This document shows, piece by piece, positions 16,722 through 26,120 of a stretch of 64,000 nt of DNA; within the stretch, counting starts at the first letter, position 1; every line of letters begins with the position of its first letter. The notes under the pieces were generated by a model, which saw only the letters and a list, made by a program, of their open reading frames with translations, was not told where the DNA came from and did not search any database. The position numbers and the translations under genes were made by a program. Source of the DNA: Natrinema zhouii (GTDB taxonomy: Archaea > Halobacteriota > Halobacteria > Halobacteriales > Natrialbaceae); NCBI RefSeq assembly GCF_013456555.2, contig NZ_CP084884.1:62001-126000 (forward strand). Reading direction: 5' to 3'.

Positions 16722-17918
16722 ATGTCCCAAGGACCGTTACGTAGCCTTCGCGTCGTTGACTTCACGACGATGATAAGCGGCGGCTTCGCTGCCTCGACGC
16801 TGGCCGACTTCGGCGCCGACGTCATCACTGTTGAACACCCGACGAAGACGGACCCGATCCGCGAGTGGAAGCCGATCAAGGACGGTGAGTCGATGTGGTG
16901 GAAGTCGCTGGGTCGCAACCAGCGCTGTGTCACGCTCGATCTGTCGTCGGACGAGGGTCAGGCGATGGCGCTCGAACTGGTCGAGGATGCCGATATCGTC
17001 CTGGAGAACTTCCGCTCGGGAACCATGGAACGGTGGAACCTCGGTTACGAGGAACTGAAAGCAGTTAACGAGGGTATTGTCATGGTGCGCATCACTGGCT
17101 ACGGCCAGACCGGCCCGAAATCCGATAAGCCGGGCTTTGGATCCGTCGCCGAGGGTATCTCCGGGTGGGCCCACAGTAACGGCTTCCCGGACAGCGATCC
17201 CCTGCTCCCGCCGATTCCGCTCGCCGACCTCACGGCGGGACAGTACGCCGCCCAGTCGGCGGTGTACGCGGTGTTCGACCGTGAGATGACAGAGGGGAAC
17301 GAGGGACAGGTCGTCGACGTGAGCCTGTACGAACCCCTGTTTCGTCTGTTCATCGGCAAGGTCGAGGCCTACGATACGATGGACTACGTTTCCGAGCGCA
17401 CGGGCAACCGATCGGAGAACTCCGCGCCCCGAAACATGTACGAGACCGCGGACGGCTACATCGCGCTCTCCGCGTCGTCACAGCGGATCTTCGAGAACGT
17501 GATGGCGGCGATCGGTCGTGAGGACCTCATCGACGATCCGCGTTTCGAGACGAACGCTGACCGCCTGGATAACGTCGAGGAACTCGACGCGATCATTGAG
17601 GACTGGACCAGCGAGCGGCCGACCGACGGGGTCATCGAGGTGATGGAGGCCTCCGATGCCATCGTCGGACCGATCTACGACATGGCCGATATCTTCGAGG
17701 ACGCGCACTACCAAGCGCGGGACAATATCGTCTCCGTCGAGGACCCGGACCTCGGTGAGGTGAAGACCCACGGCATTGTGCCGAAGTACTCCGAGACGCC
17801 GGGCGAAGTGTCCCACCTCGGCCCGTCCCCGGGCGAACATAACGAGGAGGTGTACCTCGAGGAGGTGGGGATCGACGAGGAGGAGTACGAGCGGCTCTCC
17901 GAGGGGGGAGTGATCTAG
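16722..17918 (+). CDS. Family III CoA-transferase (CaiB/BaiF), second copy
   Basis: This 398-residue enzyme is a second family III CoA-transferase in the island. LRSLRVVDFTTMISGGFAAS opens the protein, ENFRSGTMERWNLGYEEL and RITGYGQTGPKSDKPGFGSV are standard motifs, and the Asp of IPLADLTAGQYAAQSAV matches the catalytic aspartate position. It is clearly diverged from the one at 4067, so it probably uses a different acid. It is immediately followed, without spacing, by the HMG-CoA-lyase-like gene at 17919, so the two are one operon: activation of an acid to its CoA thioester and then C-C cleavage. That order resembles itaconate- or citramalate-type routes, but this is inference. Confidence 0.92.
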   Translation: MSQGPLRSLRVVDFTTMISGGFAASTLADFGADVITVEHPTKTDPIREWKPIKDGESMWWKSLGRNQRCVTLDLSSDEGQAMALELVEDADIVLENFRSGTMERWNLGYEELKAVNEGIVMVRITGYGQTGPKSDKPGFGSVAEGISGWAHSNGFPDSDPLLPPIPLADLTAGQYAAQSAVYAVFDREMTEGNEGQVVDVSLYEPLFRLFIGKVEAYDTMDYVSERTGNRSENSAPRNMYETADGYIALSASSQRIFENVMAAIGREDLIDDPRFETNADRLDNVEELDAIIEDWTSERPTDGVIEVMEASDAIVGPIYDMADIFEDAHYQARDNIVSVEDPDLGEVKTHGIVPKYSETPGEVSHLGPSPGEHNEEVYLEEVGIDEEEYERLSEGGVI

Positions 17919-18851
17919 ATGGACGACCTTCCCGAGGATGTCCGGATCGTCGAGATGTTGCCGCGTGACGGATTTCAGAGTTTGGATGAGTTCGTTCCGA
18001 CGGAGACGAAGGTCGAACTGATCGATCGGCTTTCCGAGACGGGCGTCGACGAGATCGAGTTCACGTCGTTCACCCACCCCGACGCCGTGCCGAATCTCCG
18101 TGACGCCGCGGAGGTCGCCGAGCGAATCGATCGCCGGTCGGACGTCAGTTACCGGGCGCTCGTCCCCAACTCTATCGGCATGGAGCGGGCCCTCGAGGCC
18201 GGCGTAGACAAGGTCAATGCGCTCCTCGCAGTGAGCGAAACCTACTGCGAGAAGAACCAGAACGCGACCCGCGAGGAGTGCATCGCGGAGATCGAGCGGA
18301 TCGTCGACCTCGCGGACGGGACCGACGTCGCGGTCGAGGCGGGGATGGCGACCAGCTTCTACTGTCCCTACGAGGGGCGCGTCCCACTGGAACAGACTCT
18401 CTCCGTGGTCGACGCGATGGTCGAAGCGGGCGTCGACGAAGTCACGCTTGCGACCACGATGGGGCTCGCTGATCCCGCACAGGTCTCAGAGAGTCTCTCA
18501 GCCGTCCGGGAGCGTTGGCCCGACCTCGACTGCGGCCTCCACCTCCACGACACTAATGGCATGAGCCTCGCGAACACGCTCGTCGCGATGCAACATGGCG
18601 TCGACCGGTTCGACACGTCGGTCTGCGGAGTCGGCGGTGGCGTCGTCCTCCCCGACGAACTCGAAGGCGTCGGGAACACGCCGACGGAGGACCTGCTTCA
18701 CATGCTCTCGCGGATGGGGATCAGCTCCGAGGAGCTGTTCCGATCCGTCTCGACGGTTGCCAACGGCGTCGCTGACGAACTCGACGTCGGACAGAACAGC
18801 CACGTTGTCCGGGGCGGTACCGCCGAATACGTCCTCGACGTAATGGGTTAG
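17919..18851 (+). CDS. HMG-CoA lyase-like (HMGL/DRE-TIM) protein
   Basis: The 310-residue product is an HMGL-like DRE-TIM barrel. MLPRDGFQ (13-20) matches the R-D-G-[LF]-Q motif, and HLHDTNG (His208, His210, Asp211) the metal site. The family loop with the catalytic Cys (G-x-G-G-C-P) is here CGVGGGVVLPD, with Gly241 in place of Cys. The later GVGNTPTED still matches the family. So the fold and metal site are kept while the mobile cysteine is lost; a related 3-hydroxy-acyl-CoA lyase or a condensing enzyme is possible. It starts directly after the CoA-transferase stop, so both are co-transcribed. Confidence 0.88.
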   Translation: MDDLPEDVRIVEMLPRDGFQSLDEFVPTETKVELIDRLSETGVDEIEFTSFTHPDAVPNLRDAAEVAERIDRRSDVSYRALVPNSIGMERALEAGVDKVNALLAVSETYCEKNQNATREECIAEIERIVDLADGTDVAVEAGMATSFYCPYEGRVPLEQTLSVVDAMVEAGVDEVTLATTMGLADPAQVSESLSAVRERWPDLDCGLHLHDTNGMSLANTLVAMQHGVDRFDTSVCGVGGGVVLPDELEGVGNTPTEDLLHMLSRMGISSEELFRSVSTVANGVADELDVGQNSHVVRGGTAEYVLDVMG

Positions 18852-18917
18852 GACGACTGACGCGTCGCAGGTACGGTTACGCCATCTCGACCTCGTACCG
18901 AGAGCCAGGTCACCGCC

Positions 18918-19706
18918 TCACTCCCACTGCCACTCAGGCTCTCGATCCTCTCGGAACGCCCGTTGTCCCTCTTCGTGATCGCGCGTCTCTCGAAGCGCAC
19001 GAGACGCCCGGTGTTCGTACTGGATCGCCGTCTCCAGATCGGTACCGAGTCCCGTATCGATAACGTCCTTCGCGGCGCGGATCGCGAGCGGCGCGCCGGT
19101 CGTGATCCGATCGACGAACTCTCGGACGAACGAATCGATTTCCGCGCGGGGGTGAACGTAATCGACGAATCCGTCGCTTTCCGCCCGTTCGGCGGAGACG
19201 CGCTCACCCGCCATCACCAGTTCCTTGGCGCGACTCGAGCCGACCTGCGAGACGAGCCGCTGGACGCCACCGTTGGCTGGAAGGATCCCGAGCCGCGACT
19301 CGGGAAAGCCCAGTTCGCTCTCCGGCGTTGCGAGGCGAAAGTCGCAGGCCATCGCGAACTCGAGGCCGGCGCCCAGACAGTAGCCGTCGATCTCGGCGAC
19401 GACCGGCATCGGGAGATTCGGGGGGAGAACGAGTTCGTCTCGGAACTCCTTCACGCTGGGCTGGGGAGCATCGCCGTCGGCGTTGACGTCGGCACCGACG
19501 CTGAACGCCTGCTTGCCGGTGCCCTCGACGACAACCGCGCGGACGTTCGGTTCGGACTCGTCCCGATCGAGCGAGCGGATCTCCTCGAGACAGTCGACCA
19601 GCTCCCCTCTGAGCGTCGGCGAGAATGCGTTTAGCGACTCGGGTCTGTCGAGCGTTACCGTCGCGATGCCGTCCTCTAGCTTGCTCTCGATGGTGTCGTA
19701 CTGCAT
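18918..19706 (-). CDS. Enoyl-CoA hydratase (canonical active site)
   Basis: The 262-residue crotonase-fold product has GKQAFSVGADVN and DGYCLGAGLEFAMACDFRL for the oxyanion hole. Both catalytic glutamates are present: LEFA and GFPESRLGILPANGG. This is the set expected of a true 2-enoyl-CoA hydratase, unlike the member at 5412. The ATG at 19706 is used; a GTG lies two codons upstream, the same GTG-ATx-ATG start pattern as at 5406-5414. It is convergent with the HMG-CoA-lyase-like gene at 17919. It would add water to the unsaturated thioester made by the acyl-CoA dehydrogenase. Confidence 0.9.
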   Translation of the reverse strand: MQYDTIESKLEDGIATVTLDRPESLNAFSPTLRGELVDCLEEIRSLDRDESEPNVRAVVVEGTGKQAFSVGADVNADGDAPQPSVKEFRDELVLPPNLPMPVVAEIDGYCLGAGLEFAMACDFRLATPESELGFPESRLGILPANGGVQRLVSQVGSSRAKELVMAGERVSAERAESDGFVDYVHPRAEIDSFVREFVDRITTGAPLAIRAAKDVIDTGLGTDLETAIQYEHRASRALRETRDHEEGQRAFREDREPEWQWE

Positions 19707-19969
19707 GATCACGGGTCAGACCTTGTCGGGATCGCACATAAATCCGGCCCGCCCTCGCCGATCTGATCGAACTCGATGCCGTTCCCAGTGGATCACGGAA
19801 CGCACACGGCGACCGCAGCGGTTCAGTCAGACTGAATCCGCCTTCGAGGGAGGCTGCCCCGATCGGTGGGCGCTGTTCCCCTTTGCCCGGTGAGAGATCG
19901 CCTGAGTATCATCCTACCGAGAACGACTCCCGATGAATAATCAGTGTCTGTTCCATCGGAGACATAAGG

Positions 19970-19977
19970 TTTAATAT
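19970..19977 (+). promoter_or_regulatory. TATA box of the TctC gene
   Basis: TTTAATAT lies 25-32 bp before the ATG at 20002. The 260 bp upstream of it (19713-19969) hold no recognisable gene. Confidence 0.5.
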
Positions 19978-20001
19978 GCTACATTGGATACCGATCCGTG
20001 T

Positions 20002-20985
20002 ATGCCAAGTTTTGACAGGCGCCACTTCGTGAAGTGTGTGGGTGCAGCAACTACAGTCGGTCTCGCCGGCTGTATCGGGGGCGACAACAGGGACGGCGAG
20101 TTTCCGAGTGACAACATTCGTCACATCATTCCATACGGTGAGGGCGGCGGTTCCGACACGTACGCGCGAGGCATCTTGCCGCAAGTGGGGGAAGAGCTCG
20201 GTGTCGACGTGCAACTCGAAAACATTCCCGGCGCCGAATCGATTCAGGGTATCACAGAAGCGTATTACGCCGAGCCAGACGGCTACACGCACGTCGGCCA
20301 CACGCTGCCGACGGCCGGCATCGCATGGCTGCTCAACCAGACCAACGACGACCTCTCTCAGCTGAAGGGGATCTGCCAGTACGGACAGACGCCGTACGTC
20401 ATCTTCGCGAACCCTGACGAGGAGATCGAGGGGATGGAAGACCTCGCGGACAGGTACGAGGATGGCGATCTCACGCAGTTCGGCGGGTCGCTTGGCGCCG
20501 CGAACCACGTCGCCATGATCCAACTCCGCGAAGAGGGCGATGTCCCCTGGGAGGACTGGATCGTCTACGACGGTTCCGGCCCGACCGTGCAGGCAGCCGC
20601 GTCCGGCGAGATTCCCGTGGGAACCGCGACCGACTCCTCGGCCGCCGGTGCCGTCGAGGAGGGGAACATCGACATCGTTGGGGTGTTGACCTCCGACGGA
20701 TCCAGCGTCTTCCCGGACACGTCGACCACCGAGGACGCCGGCTGGACGAACGTCGACGAGTTCGGAGCAATCATGCGAACCGCCTCTTGCGCACCGGACA
20801 CGCCCGATGATCGTGTTCAGACGCTCGCCGACGCCTACGAGGCGGCCATCAATTCCGACGAGGTCCAGGAGTGGTCCGAAGAGACGGGCAACGAAGTGCT
20901 GTTCAACGGTCCCGACGAGACCAACGCGGCCATCGAGTCAGCATTTAGCATCGACGAGCAGGTCGACCTCGGCCAACTACAATAG
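20002..20985 (+). CDS. Tripartite tricarboxylate transporter substrate-binding lipoprotein (TctC)
   Basis: The 327-residue product is an extracytoplasmic binding protein of the TctC/Bug family. The N-terminus FDRRHFVKCVGAATTVGLAGC has a twin-arginine motif and a lipobox (LAGC), so it is probably Tat-exported and lipid-anchored on the cell surface. RHIIPYGEGGGSDTYARG matches the family's ligand-gripping P-x-G-x-G-G loop. The partner membrane genes TctB (23370) and TctA (24033) are 2.4 kb downstream, separated by a minus-strand LLM oxidoreductase and a dehydrogenase. The ATG at 20002 follows a TATA box. Bug proteins bind carboxylates; which one is unknown. Confidence 0.93.
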   Translation: MPSFDRRHFVKCVGAATTVGLAGCIGGDNRDGEFPSDNIRHIIPYGEGGGSDTYARGILPQVGEELGVDVQLENIPGAESIQGITEAYYAEPDGYTHVGHTLPTAGIAWLLNQTNDDLSQLKGICQYGQTPYVIFANPDEEIEGMEDLADRYEDGDLTQFGGSLGAANHVAMIQLREEGDVPWEDWIVYDGSGPTVQAAASGEIPVGTATDSSAAGAVEEGNIDIVGVLTSDGSSVFPDTSTTEDAGWTNVDEFGAIMRTASCAPDTPDDRVQTLADAYEAAINSDEVQEWSEETGNEVLFNGPDETNAAIESAFSIDEQVDLGQLQ

Positions 20986-21133
20986 ATCGCGTTCGACGGC
21001 ATGGTCGTTCGATTTCATTTAGTGTCGAGACCGGATTATCTCCCAGTGGCTACGGACGACGGACCACAGCTTCGGGACTACGGGCCGCGGTGCCAACCGG
21101 ATCTCTGAAACGGTACTGGGAGCGGGCGTTCCC

Positions 21134-22108
21134 TCAAAGATCGGGGATCACACGGCAACCGAACAGGTCGACGGCCTCCATGACGTCCTCGTGGTCCGTC
21201 GTCGGCGTCGCGAGCCGCAACACCGCGTGATCGACGCCGAAGGCCTCGCGGTACCGTTCGAGTTGGGCTGCACACTCAGACGGTGTCCCGTAAACGAACA
21301 GATCCTGCGCGAACTCGTCTATGTCGCCCTCGAGCGCGCTCACCCATGCCTCCGGAACCGTCGACCCCTTCGCCCGGTACGATTCGACCAGTTTCGTCAG
21401 CAGGGTGCGAAGCTTCTCACGAGCGACGTCGCCGTCCTCGTCGATACAGGCGATTCGGAGCAGCGGAACCGAACTGTTCGAGCCGTCGGCATCGTCTAGG
21501 AACGATTCGTACGTCGCATACTGCTCCTCAAGAGCGTCGAACGGTTCGCGCCAGGACGGCAGCCAGGCATCCCCCAGACGCGCGGCCCGCTTCAGTGCGG
21601 GCGTCGATCCGCCGCCGACCCAGATCGGCGGTCGCGGATCGCGGACGGACTCGGGTGCGAGGTCGAACTCCTCGAACGACACGAACCGGCCGTCGTAGGA
21701 CGATGGTCCGGGTTCCCATAGTTCGTTGAGTGCGCACAGGTGGTCGGTCATGCGCGGGCCGCGCGATTCGAAGTTGTACCCAAGATTCTCCATCTCGTCG
21801 CGGCGCCAACCGGTTCCGACGCCAAGGATAAAGCGACCGTCCGAGACGACATCGACGAGATTCGCCGCGCCTGCGAGCGAGACCGGGTTCGTCTGTGGGA
21901 GGATCGTGACGCCGGTTCCGAACTCGATTTCGTCCGTCGCGGCTGCAAATCCGGCAAGTGCGATATAGGAATTCGGCCACTTCGCGTCCCAGCCGTGGTG
22001 TTCGGCGACCCATGCCGAGTCGAAGCCGAGCTCCTCGGCATGTTGGACCTCTGTCAGTGCCTCGTCGAACCGCTGCCCGCCTTCCGTACATCTGAATCCG
22101 ATTTTCAT
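21134..22108 (-). CDS. LLM-class (luciferase-like) oxidoreductase, probably F420-dependent
   Basis: The 324-residue product has the luciferase-like TIM barrel. AEELGFDSAWVAEHH, IEFGTGVTILPQTNPVSLAG, DGRFILGVGTGWRRDEMENLG and PPIWVGGGSTPALKRAARLGD are in the normal family order. In archaea such enzymes generally use coenzyme F420, which I infer here. It lies on the opposite strand between TctC and the NAD-binding dehydrogenase, and would oxidise or reduce a pathway intermediate. ATG 22108 begins MKIGFRCTEGG. No unusual feature was noticed. Confidence 0.9.
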   Translation of the reverse strand: MKIGFRCTEGGQRFDEALTEVQHAEELGFDSAWVAEHHGWDAKWPNSYIALAGFAAATDEIEFGTGVTILPQTNPVSLAGAANLVDVVSDGRFILGVGTGWRRDEMENLGYNFESRGPRMTDHLCALNELWEPGPSSYDGRFVSFEEFDLAPESVRDPRPPIWVGGGSTPALKRAARLGDAWLPSWREPFDALEEQYATYESFLDDADGSNSSVPLLRIACIDEDGDVAREKLRTLLTKLVESYRAKGSTVPEAWVSALEGDIDEFAQDLFVYGTPSECAAQLERYREAFGVDHAVLRLATPTTDHEDVMEAVDLFGCRVIPDL

Positions 22109-22379
22109 GCGTGTACTTTCCAGTGCGTTCGCCCACTGGACCTCCGCTCAAATGTACAGCCACACTGGTGGAAAAGGTACCGGCGCTCGCGGACTGGCCG
22201 AAACCGCGTTGCTGTCCCGGTCAGACAGTAGAACTGTGACGCTGCCCGTCTGTACCCCGTTATCGCAGTAATGCGTTGTGACCGTCTCCGGAGTCGAGTA
22301 TCGCTCCGAAGCGTCGCGATCTCCTCGTCACCAATCCACAGGAGGACTTATGAGCTGAAATCTCGACTACCCGTACGAA

Positions 22380-23267
22380 ATGAGCGCCGAAAATGCGGAT
22401 TGTAGCGGAGCCGAGAGCATCGAGCGCATCGGACTTATCGGGTACGGCGAGGCCGGTCAACTGCTCGCTCGAGCGTTTGTCGAAGCCAACATCGACGTCA
22501 CCGTACTGACTCGATCTCCGGATCGCCTTCGCGAGCGACTTTCTGACTCGCCGATTGCTGTCGCCGACTCCTACGCGTCGCTCGCGGCGGAGACGGAGCT
22601 CGTCTGTTCCTGCGTCTGGCCGGCGACGGCCGCTGACGTCGCTGCGGAGACCGCCCCGGGGCTCGCGCCGGGACAGCCGTTCCTCGATCTCAACTCGGTG
22701 TCGCCGGCGACGACCGAACAGATCGTCGACAAGATCGAGGCGGCCGGCGGCACGCCGCTCAAGGCGACCATCATGGGATCTGCCGCGGCGGGTCGCGACA
22801 GCGTCCGACTGGTCATCGGGGGGCCGGATCGCGCCGATACCGTCGCCGCCCTTCGAGCGGTCGGATTCACGGTCCAGGATGTCGGCGCGGATCCGATGCA
22901 CCCGGCGCTGCTCAAGATGTTCCGGAGCACGTTCACCAAGGGGATGCGCGAACTCGTTGCCGAAACGCTCGCTCCGGCCGTCGCGTACGGCGTCCACGAG
23001 GACGTCCTCGACGACCTGAACGGACTCTTCGACGAGCGATCAGTTGAGGAGTGGATGCGAACCGCGCTCGAGAACACCCCGGAACACGCGCAACGCCGAC
23101 TGGGTGAACTACGTGAAGTGCGGCAGACGACTGCGGACGCCGGGTATCGAGCGCCGATCATCGACGAGACGATTGCCCTCCACGAGGAGTTACTGAACTC
23201 GTCCGACGACGACTACGTCGCCGTGCTGGAGGCGCTCAAGGGACATCTCTCTGACGACTCGTCGTGA
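22380..23267 (+). CDS. NAD(P)-binding dehydrogenase of the 6-phosphogluconate dehydrogenase/DUF1932 type
   Basis: The 295-residue product starts with a Rossmann motif, IGLIGYGEAGQLLARAFVEA (about 17-36), where G-x-G-x-x-G is clear. The middle LDLNSVSPATTEQIVDKIE matches the beta-hydroxyacid dehydrogenase region. The C-terminal all-helical domain contains LLKMFRSTFTKGMRELVAET, with the Lys typical of the DUF1932 subgroup. It would oxidise a hydroxy acid or reduce the keto acid. It precedes tctB by 100 bp in the same direction. Confidence 0.88.
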   Translation: MSAENADCSGAESIERIGLIGYGEAGQLLARAFVEANIDVTVLTRSPDRLRERLSDSPIAVADSYASLAAETELVCSCVWPATAADVAAETAPGLAPGQPFLDLNSVSPATTEQIVDKIEAAGGTPLKATIMGSAAAGRDSVRLVIGGPDRADTVAALRAVGFTVQDVGADPMHPALLKMFRSTFTKGMRELVAETLAPAVAYGVHEDVLDDLNGLFDERSVEEWMRTALENTPEHAQRRLGELREVRQTTADAGYRAPIIDETIALHEELLNSSDDDYVAVLEALKGHLSDDSS

Positions 23268-23326
23268 GGCGAGTCGTGGCGGTCGAGCGGGGCTACATCC
23301 CACGCATACGATAGCGATCAACACAA

Positions 23327-23334
23327 ACTATAAG
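23327..23334 (+). promoter_or_regulatory. TATA box of the tctBA operon
   Basis: AACTATAAG-type element about 36-43 bp before the ATG at 23370. Confidence 0.4.
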
Positions 23335-23369
23335 GTAATTCCTCCTCATCGTTATTGCATGGTGATGTG

Positions 23370-24029
23370 ATGTCTGAGAGCAATTCACGTAATTTAAGCC
23401 AGAGGATCACGGCAGAGCACATACTTCTGATAGGGCTCCTCGTCGTTTCCGCCTACATGTTCGTTGAGGCCGCCGAGTTCCGCGATCCGTCGGGGATGTT
23501 TCCGCGATTTATCGCTTCGATCACGTTCCTTGGAGCACTGGTGCTCCTCCTTGAGCCGTTTCTCCCCGCTCCGCTGCGAGCGGTCGTGAGCGAGTCCGGA
23601 GACATGTTCGACTCCTACGAGGAGGAAATCGAGGAGGTCGAAGCGCAGACCGAGGAGATGGACGACATGACGACCGACAGAGAACCGACAGTCGACTCCA
23701 AGGAGGAGTCCGATAACGAAACGAGCGCCGAAGCGGTGACGGGAGCGACGGACGAGCGACAATTCGAGTCGCACTCGATCCTCCCGTCGCCGCGAGCTGC
23801 GCTGGAAAACAAGCGATTCGTACTCTCCGTGATGACGGCTGGATACGTAGTGCTGTGTTATCTCATCAGCTTCCTCTTCGCCTCACCGGTGTTCGTGTTC
23901 GCTTATTCGTACTGGGTGGACCACGACTGGTACATCACAGTCGGACTGACGGCGGGCGCGTTTGGGATCGTGTACGGCTTTATGGGACTGCTCAATGTAC
24001 AACTCAGTTCGGGGGTGTTGGTGGGCTGA
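23370..24029 (+). CDS. Tripartite tricarboxylate transporter small membrane subunit (TctB)
   Basis: The 219-residue product has two hydrophobic segments near the N-terminus (HILLIGLLVVSAYMFVEAAE and a following one) and two or three near the C-terminus, the usual four-helix plan of TctB. Between them is an unusually long acidic loop (about residues 78-145) rich in Glu and Asp, for example EEEIEEVEAQTEEMDDM, as expected of a salt-adapted extension. It is three bases before tctA, so the two are one transcript. It is diverged but identified by position, topology and the FRDPSGMFPRF motif. Confidence 0.86.
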   Translation: MSESNSRNLSQRITAEHILLIGLLVVSAYMFVEAAEFRDPSGMFPRFIASITFLGALVLLLEPFLPAPLRAVVSESGDMFDSYEEEIEEVEAQTEEMDDMTTDREPTVDSKEESDNETSAEAVTGATDERQFESHSILPSPRAALENKRFVLSVMTAGYVVLCYLISFLFASPVFVFAYSYWVDHDWYITVGLTAGAFGIVYGFMGLLNVQLSSGVLVG

Positions 24030-24032
24030 CCC

Positions 24033-25517
24033 ATGTTAGACGCACTATCCGAAGCGATCAGCATCATCCTGACCGGTGAACCGCTACTCTGGCTGACGGT
24101 CGGAATCCTCATCGGAATCTTCGTCGGATCACTCCCTGGCATCGGCGCCTCGCTCGGGATGGCGCTCATCCTTCCGCTCACGCTTCCGCTCGACGGGGTA
24201 AACGCTATCATTCTGCTCGTGAGTATCTACAGTGGCGGGATGTACGGCGGGAGCATTGCAGCGATTCTCCTCAACGCGCCCGGGACGTCAGCAGCAGCGG
24301 CGACGACGCTCGACGGGTACCCGCTCTCGCGACAGGGACAGGCGATCACCGCGCTCGCGATGTCCGCTGTCGCGTCAACGCTCGGCGGATTTATTACGAT
24401 CGTGCTGTTGATCCTCATCTCGCCCTTCCTCGTCAGAATGGTGCTGCTGTTTGGGTCACCCCAGTACTTCCTCATCGCGCTTCTCGGCATCGCAATGATC
24501 GCGATCGTGGCCCGCGGATCGCTCATCAGGGGTGTCGTCTCCGGGATGTTCGGACTGCTTCTCGCCACGATCGGGATGGCACCGATGATCCCCCAGCAGC
24601 GATTCACGTTCGGGGATCCGGCGCTGTTCGACGGTATTAGTTTTGTCGCCGCACTGATCGGCCTATTCGCTATTGCCGAGATGATCAACCTGGCAGGAGA
24701 GGAGGGCGGCGTCGCACAGACAGATATGGAGATCACCGGTTCGATCCGTAGCGGAATCAGCTCCGTTCTCACGAAACCATATCTAATCGCGAAGTCGAGT
24801 CTCATCGGCATGGGAATCGGTTCGGTTCCCGGCGCTGGGTCGACGGTGTCGACGTTCGTCTCGTACGCGGAAGCACTGCGTTCGTCGGACGATCCGGACT
24901 CATTCGGCGCCGGCAACCACGAGGGACTGATCGCAGCGGAATCCGCGAACAACGCGACGATTCCTGGATCGCTCATCCCGACATTCTCGTTCGGGATCCC
25001 CGGCAGCGGTTCGACCGCCGTGTTGCTCGGCGGTCTCATCATGCACGGTCTCCAGCCGGGTCCGAACCTCTTCTCGTCCGACCTCCAGATCACCTACGCG
25101 GTGTTCATCGCGCTGTTCCTCGGGAACTTCGTCATTCTGTTCGTCGGACTAACGTTCATTAGCCGGATGGGGGTCCTGACAAAGATCGATACGGACATCA
25201 TCATCCCTATGATTGTCGTTCTCGCCGTCGTTGGTGGATTCCTGCTCCGAGTCAACTGGATCGACGTGCTGACGGTGTTCGGTCTCGGCATCATCGGCTA
25301 CTACATGAAGCGGTACAACTACTCGGTCATCGCGTTCGTCCTCGGGATCGTCCTCGGACCGATCGCTGAGGAGAACTTCGCCCGATCGCTCACCCTGTCC
25401 GACGGTTCGTTGATGATCTTCGTGAACGATCCCCTCTCGCTGATCATCGTGATCGCGATCGTCGCGCTGACGATCGGTCCGGCGATTCGCGGCGTGTTCA
25501 AAAAGCAACTGGGATAA
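24033..25517 (+). CDS. Tripartite tricarboxylate transporter large permease (TctA)
   Basis: The 494-residue polytopic protein matches TctA. GSLPGIGASLGMALILPLT and a repeated SVPGAGSTVSTFVSYAE are the two inverted-repeat G-x-x-P-G-x-G motifs. The segment YSGGMYGGSIAAILLNAPGT and NNATIPGSLIPTFSFGIPG are also typical. About 12 hydrophobic segments place it in the cytoplasmic membrane. It works with TctB and the TctC lipoprotein at 20002 to import a carboxylate using an ion gradient. A T-tract at about 25531-25535 follows the stop. Confidence 0.95.
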   Translation: MLDALSEAISIILTGEPLLWLTVGILIGIFVGSLPGIGASLGMALILPLTLPLDGVNAIILLVSIYSGGMYGGSIAAILLNAPGTSAAAATTLDGYPLSRQGQAITALAMSAVASTLGGFITIVLLILISPFLVRMVLLFGSPQYFLIALLGIAMIAIVARGSLIRGVVSGMFGLLLATIGMAPMIPQQRFTFGDPALFDGISFVAALIGLFAIAEMINLAGEEGGVAQTDMEITGSIRSGISSVLTKPYLIAKSSLIGMGIGSVPGAGSTVSTFVSYAEALRSSDDPDSFGAGNHEGLIAAESANNATIPGSLIPTFSFGIPGSGSTAVLLGGLIMHGLQPGPNLFSSDLQITYAVFIALFLGNFVILFVGLTFISRMGVLTKIDTDIIIPMIVVLAVVGGFLLRVNWIDVLTVFGLGIIGYYMKRYNYSVIAFVLGIVLGPIAEENFARSLTLSDGSLMIFVNDPLSLIIVIAIVALTIGPAIRGVFKKQLG

Positions 25518-25530
25518 CCTCTCGGCTGCC

Positions 25531-25537
25531 GTTTTTC
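25531..25537 (+). terminator. Possible T-tract terminator after tctA
   Basis: A short T run about 15 bp after the tctA stop, preceded by GC-rich sequence. It fits archaeal T-tract termination. Confidence 0.3.
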
Positions 25538-25712
25538 CCTCCAGTGATTTGTCCGGCCGTCGTACTCGCCAGTTACTGGGCGGGTCAGCGACGGTTTCGA
25601 TCGAACGGATCCCAACAGCGATGGGGCCGGGTCTCGCGGGTATCGACGCCGGTGAGTGGTATTTGATATTGATCCCCGTGATTTATGAGAACTCACGTCA
25701 GAACTGACGGTG

Positions 25713-26120
25713 ATGGCAGCAACGCACGTGACGTCGATACCGGTACGGTTTCAGGACATCGATACGATGGGACACGTCAACAACAGCGAATATCCGAACT
25801 TCCTCGCGGAGGCGAGGGCAGGATACTACGAGGAGGTGCTGGAGTACGACCTCCGGGCAGCAGACACGGTCGTCGTGCACATGACGATCGATTACAGCGC
25901 CGAGATCACCCGCGGCGACGTCGTCGATATCGAGGTCGCGGTGACCGACCTCGGGACCTCGAGTCTCACCATGGAGTACACGCTCCGCGTCGACGGCGAT
26001 ATCGTCTCGACGGCCGAGACGGTTCAGGTGATATATGATAACGAGAGCGGATCGTCCCGTCCGATCCCGACCGACTGGCGGCAGCGGATCGAAGCCAACG
26101 AGGGGATCAGCAGTGCCTGA
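25713..26120 (+). CDS. Acyl-CoA thioesterase, 4HBT hotdog family
   Basis: The 135-residue product is a single hotdog domain. RFQDIDTMGHVNNSEYPNFL (about 13-32) is the 4-hydroxybenzoyl-CoA-thioesterase motif with the catalytic Asp in QDIDTMGHVNN. Its role would be release of a free acid from CoA. ATG 25713 is used; a GTG is one codon upstream. The 3' end overlaps by eight bases the start of the FAS1-like dehydratase gene. A decayed paralogue with the same motif and a similar C-terminus lies at 28500-28888. Confidence 0.9.
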   Translation: MAATHVTSIPVRFQDIDTMGHVNNSEYPNFLAEARAGYYEEVLEYDLRAADTVVVHMTIDYSAEITRGDVVDIEVAVTDLGTSSLTMEYTLRVDGDIVSTAETVQVIYDNESGSSRPIPTDWRQRIEANEGISSA

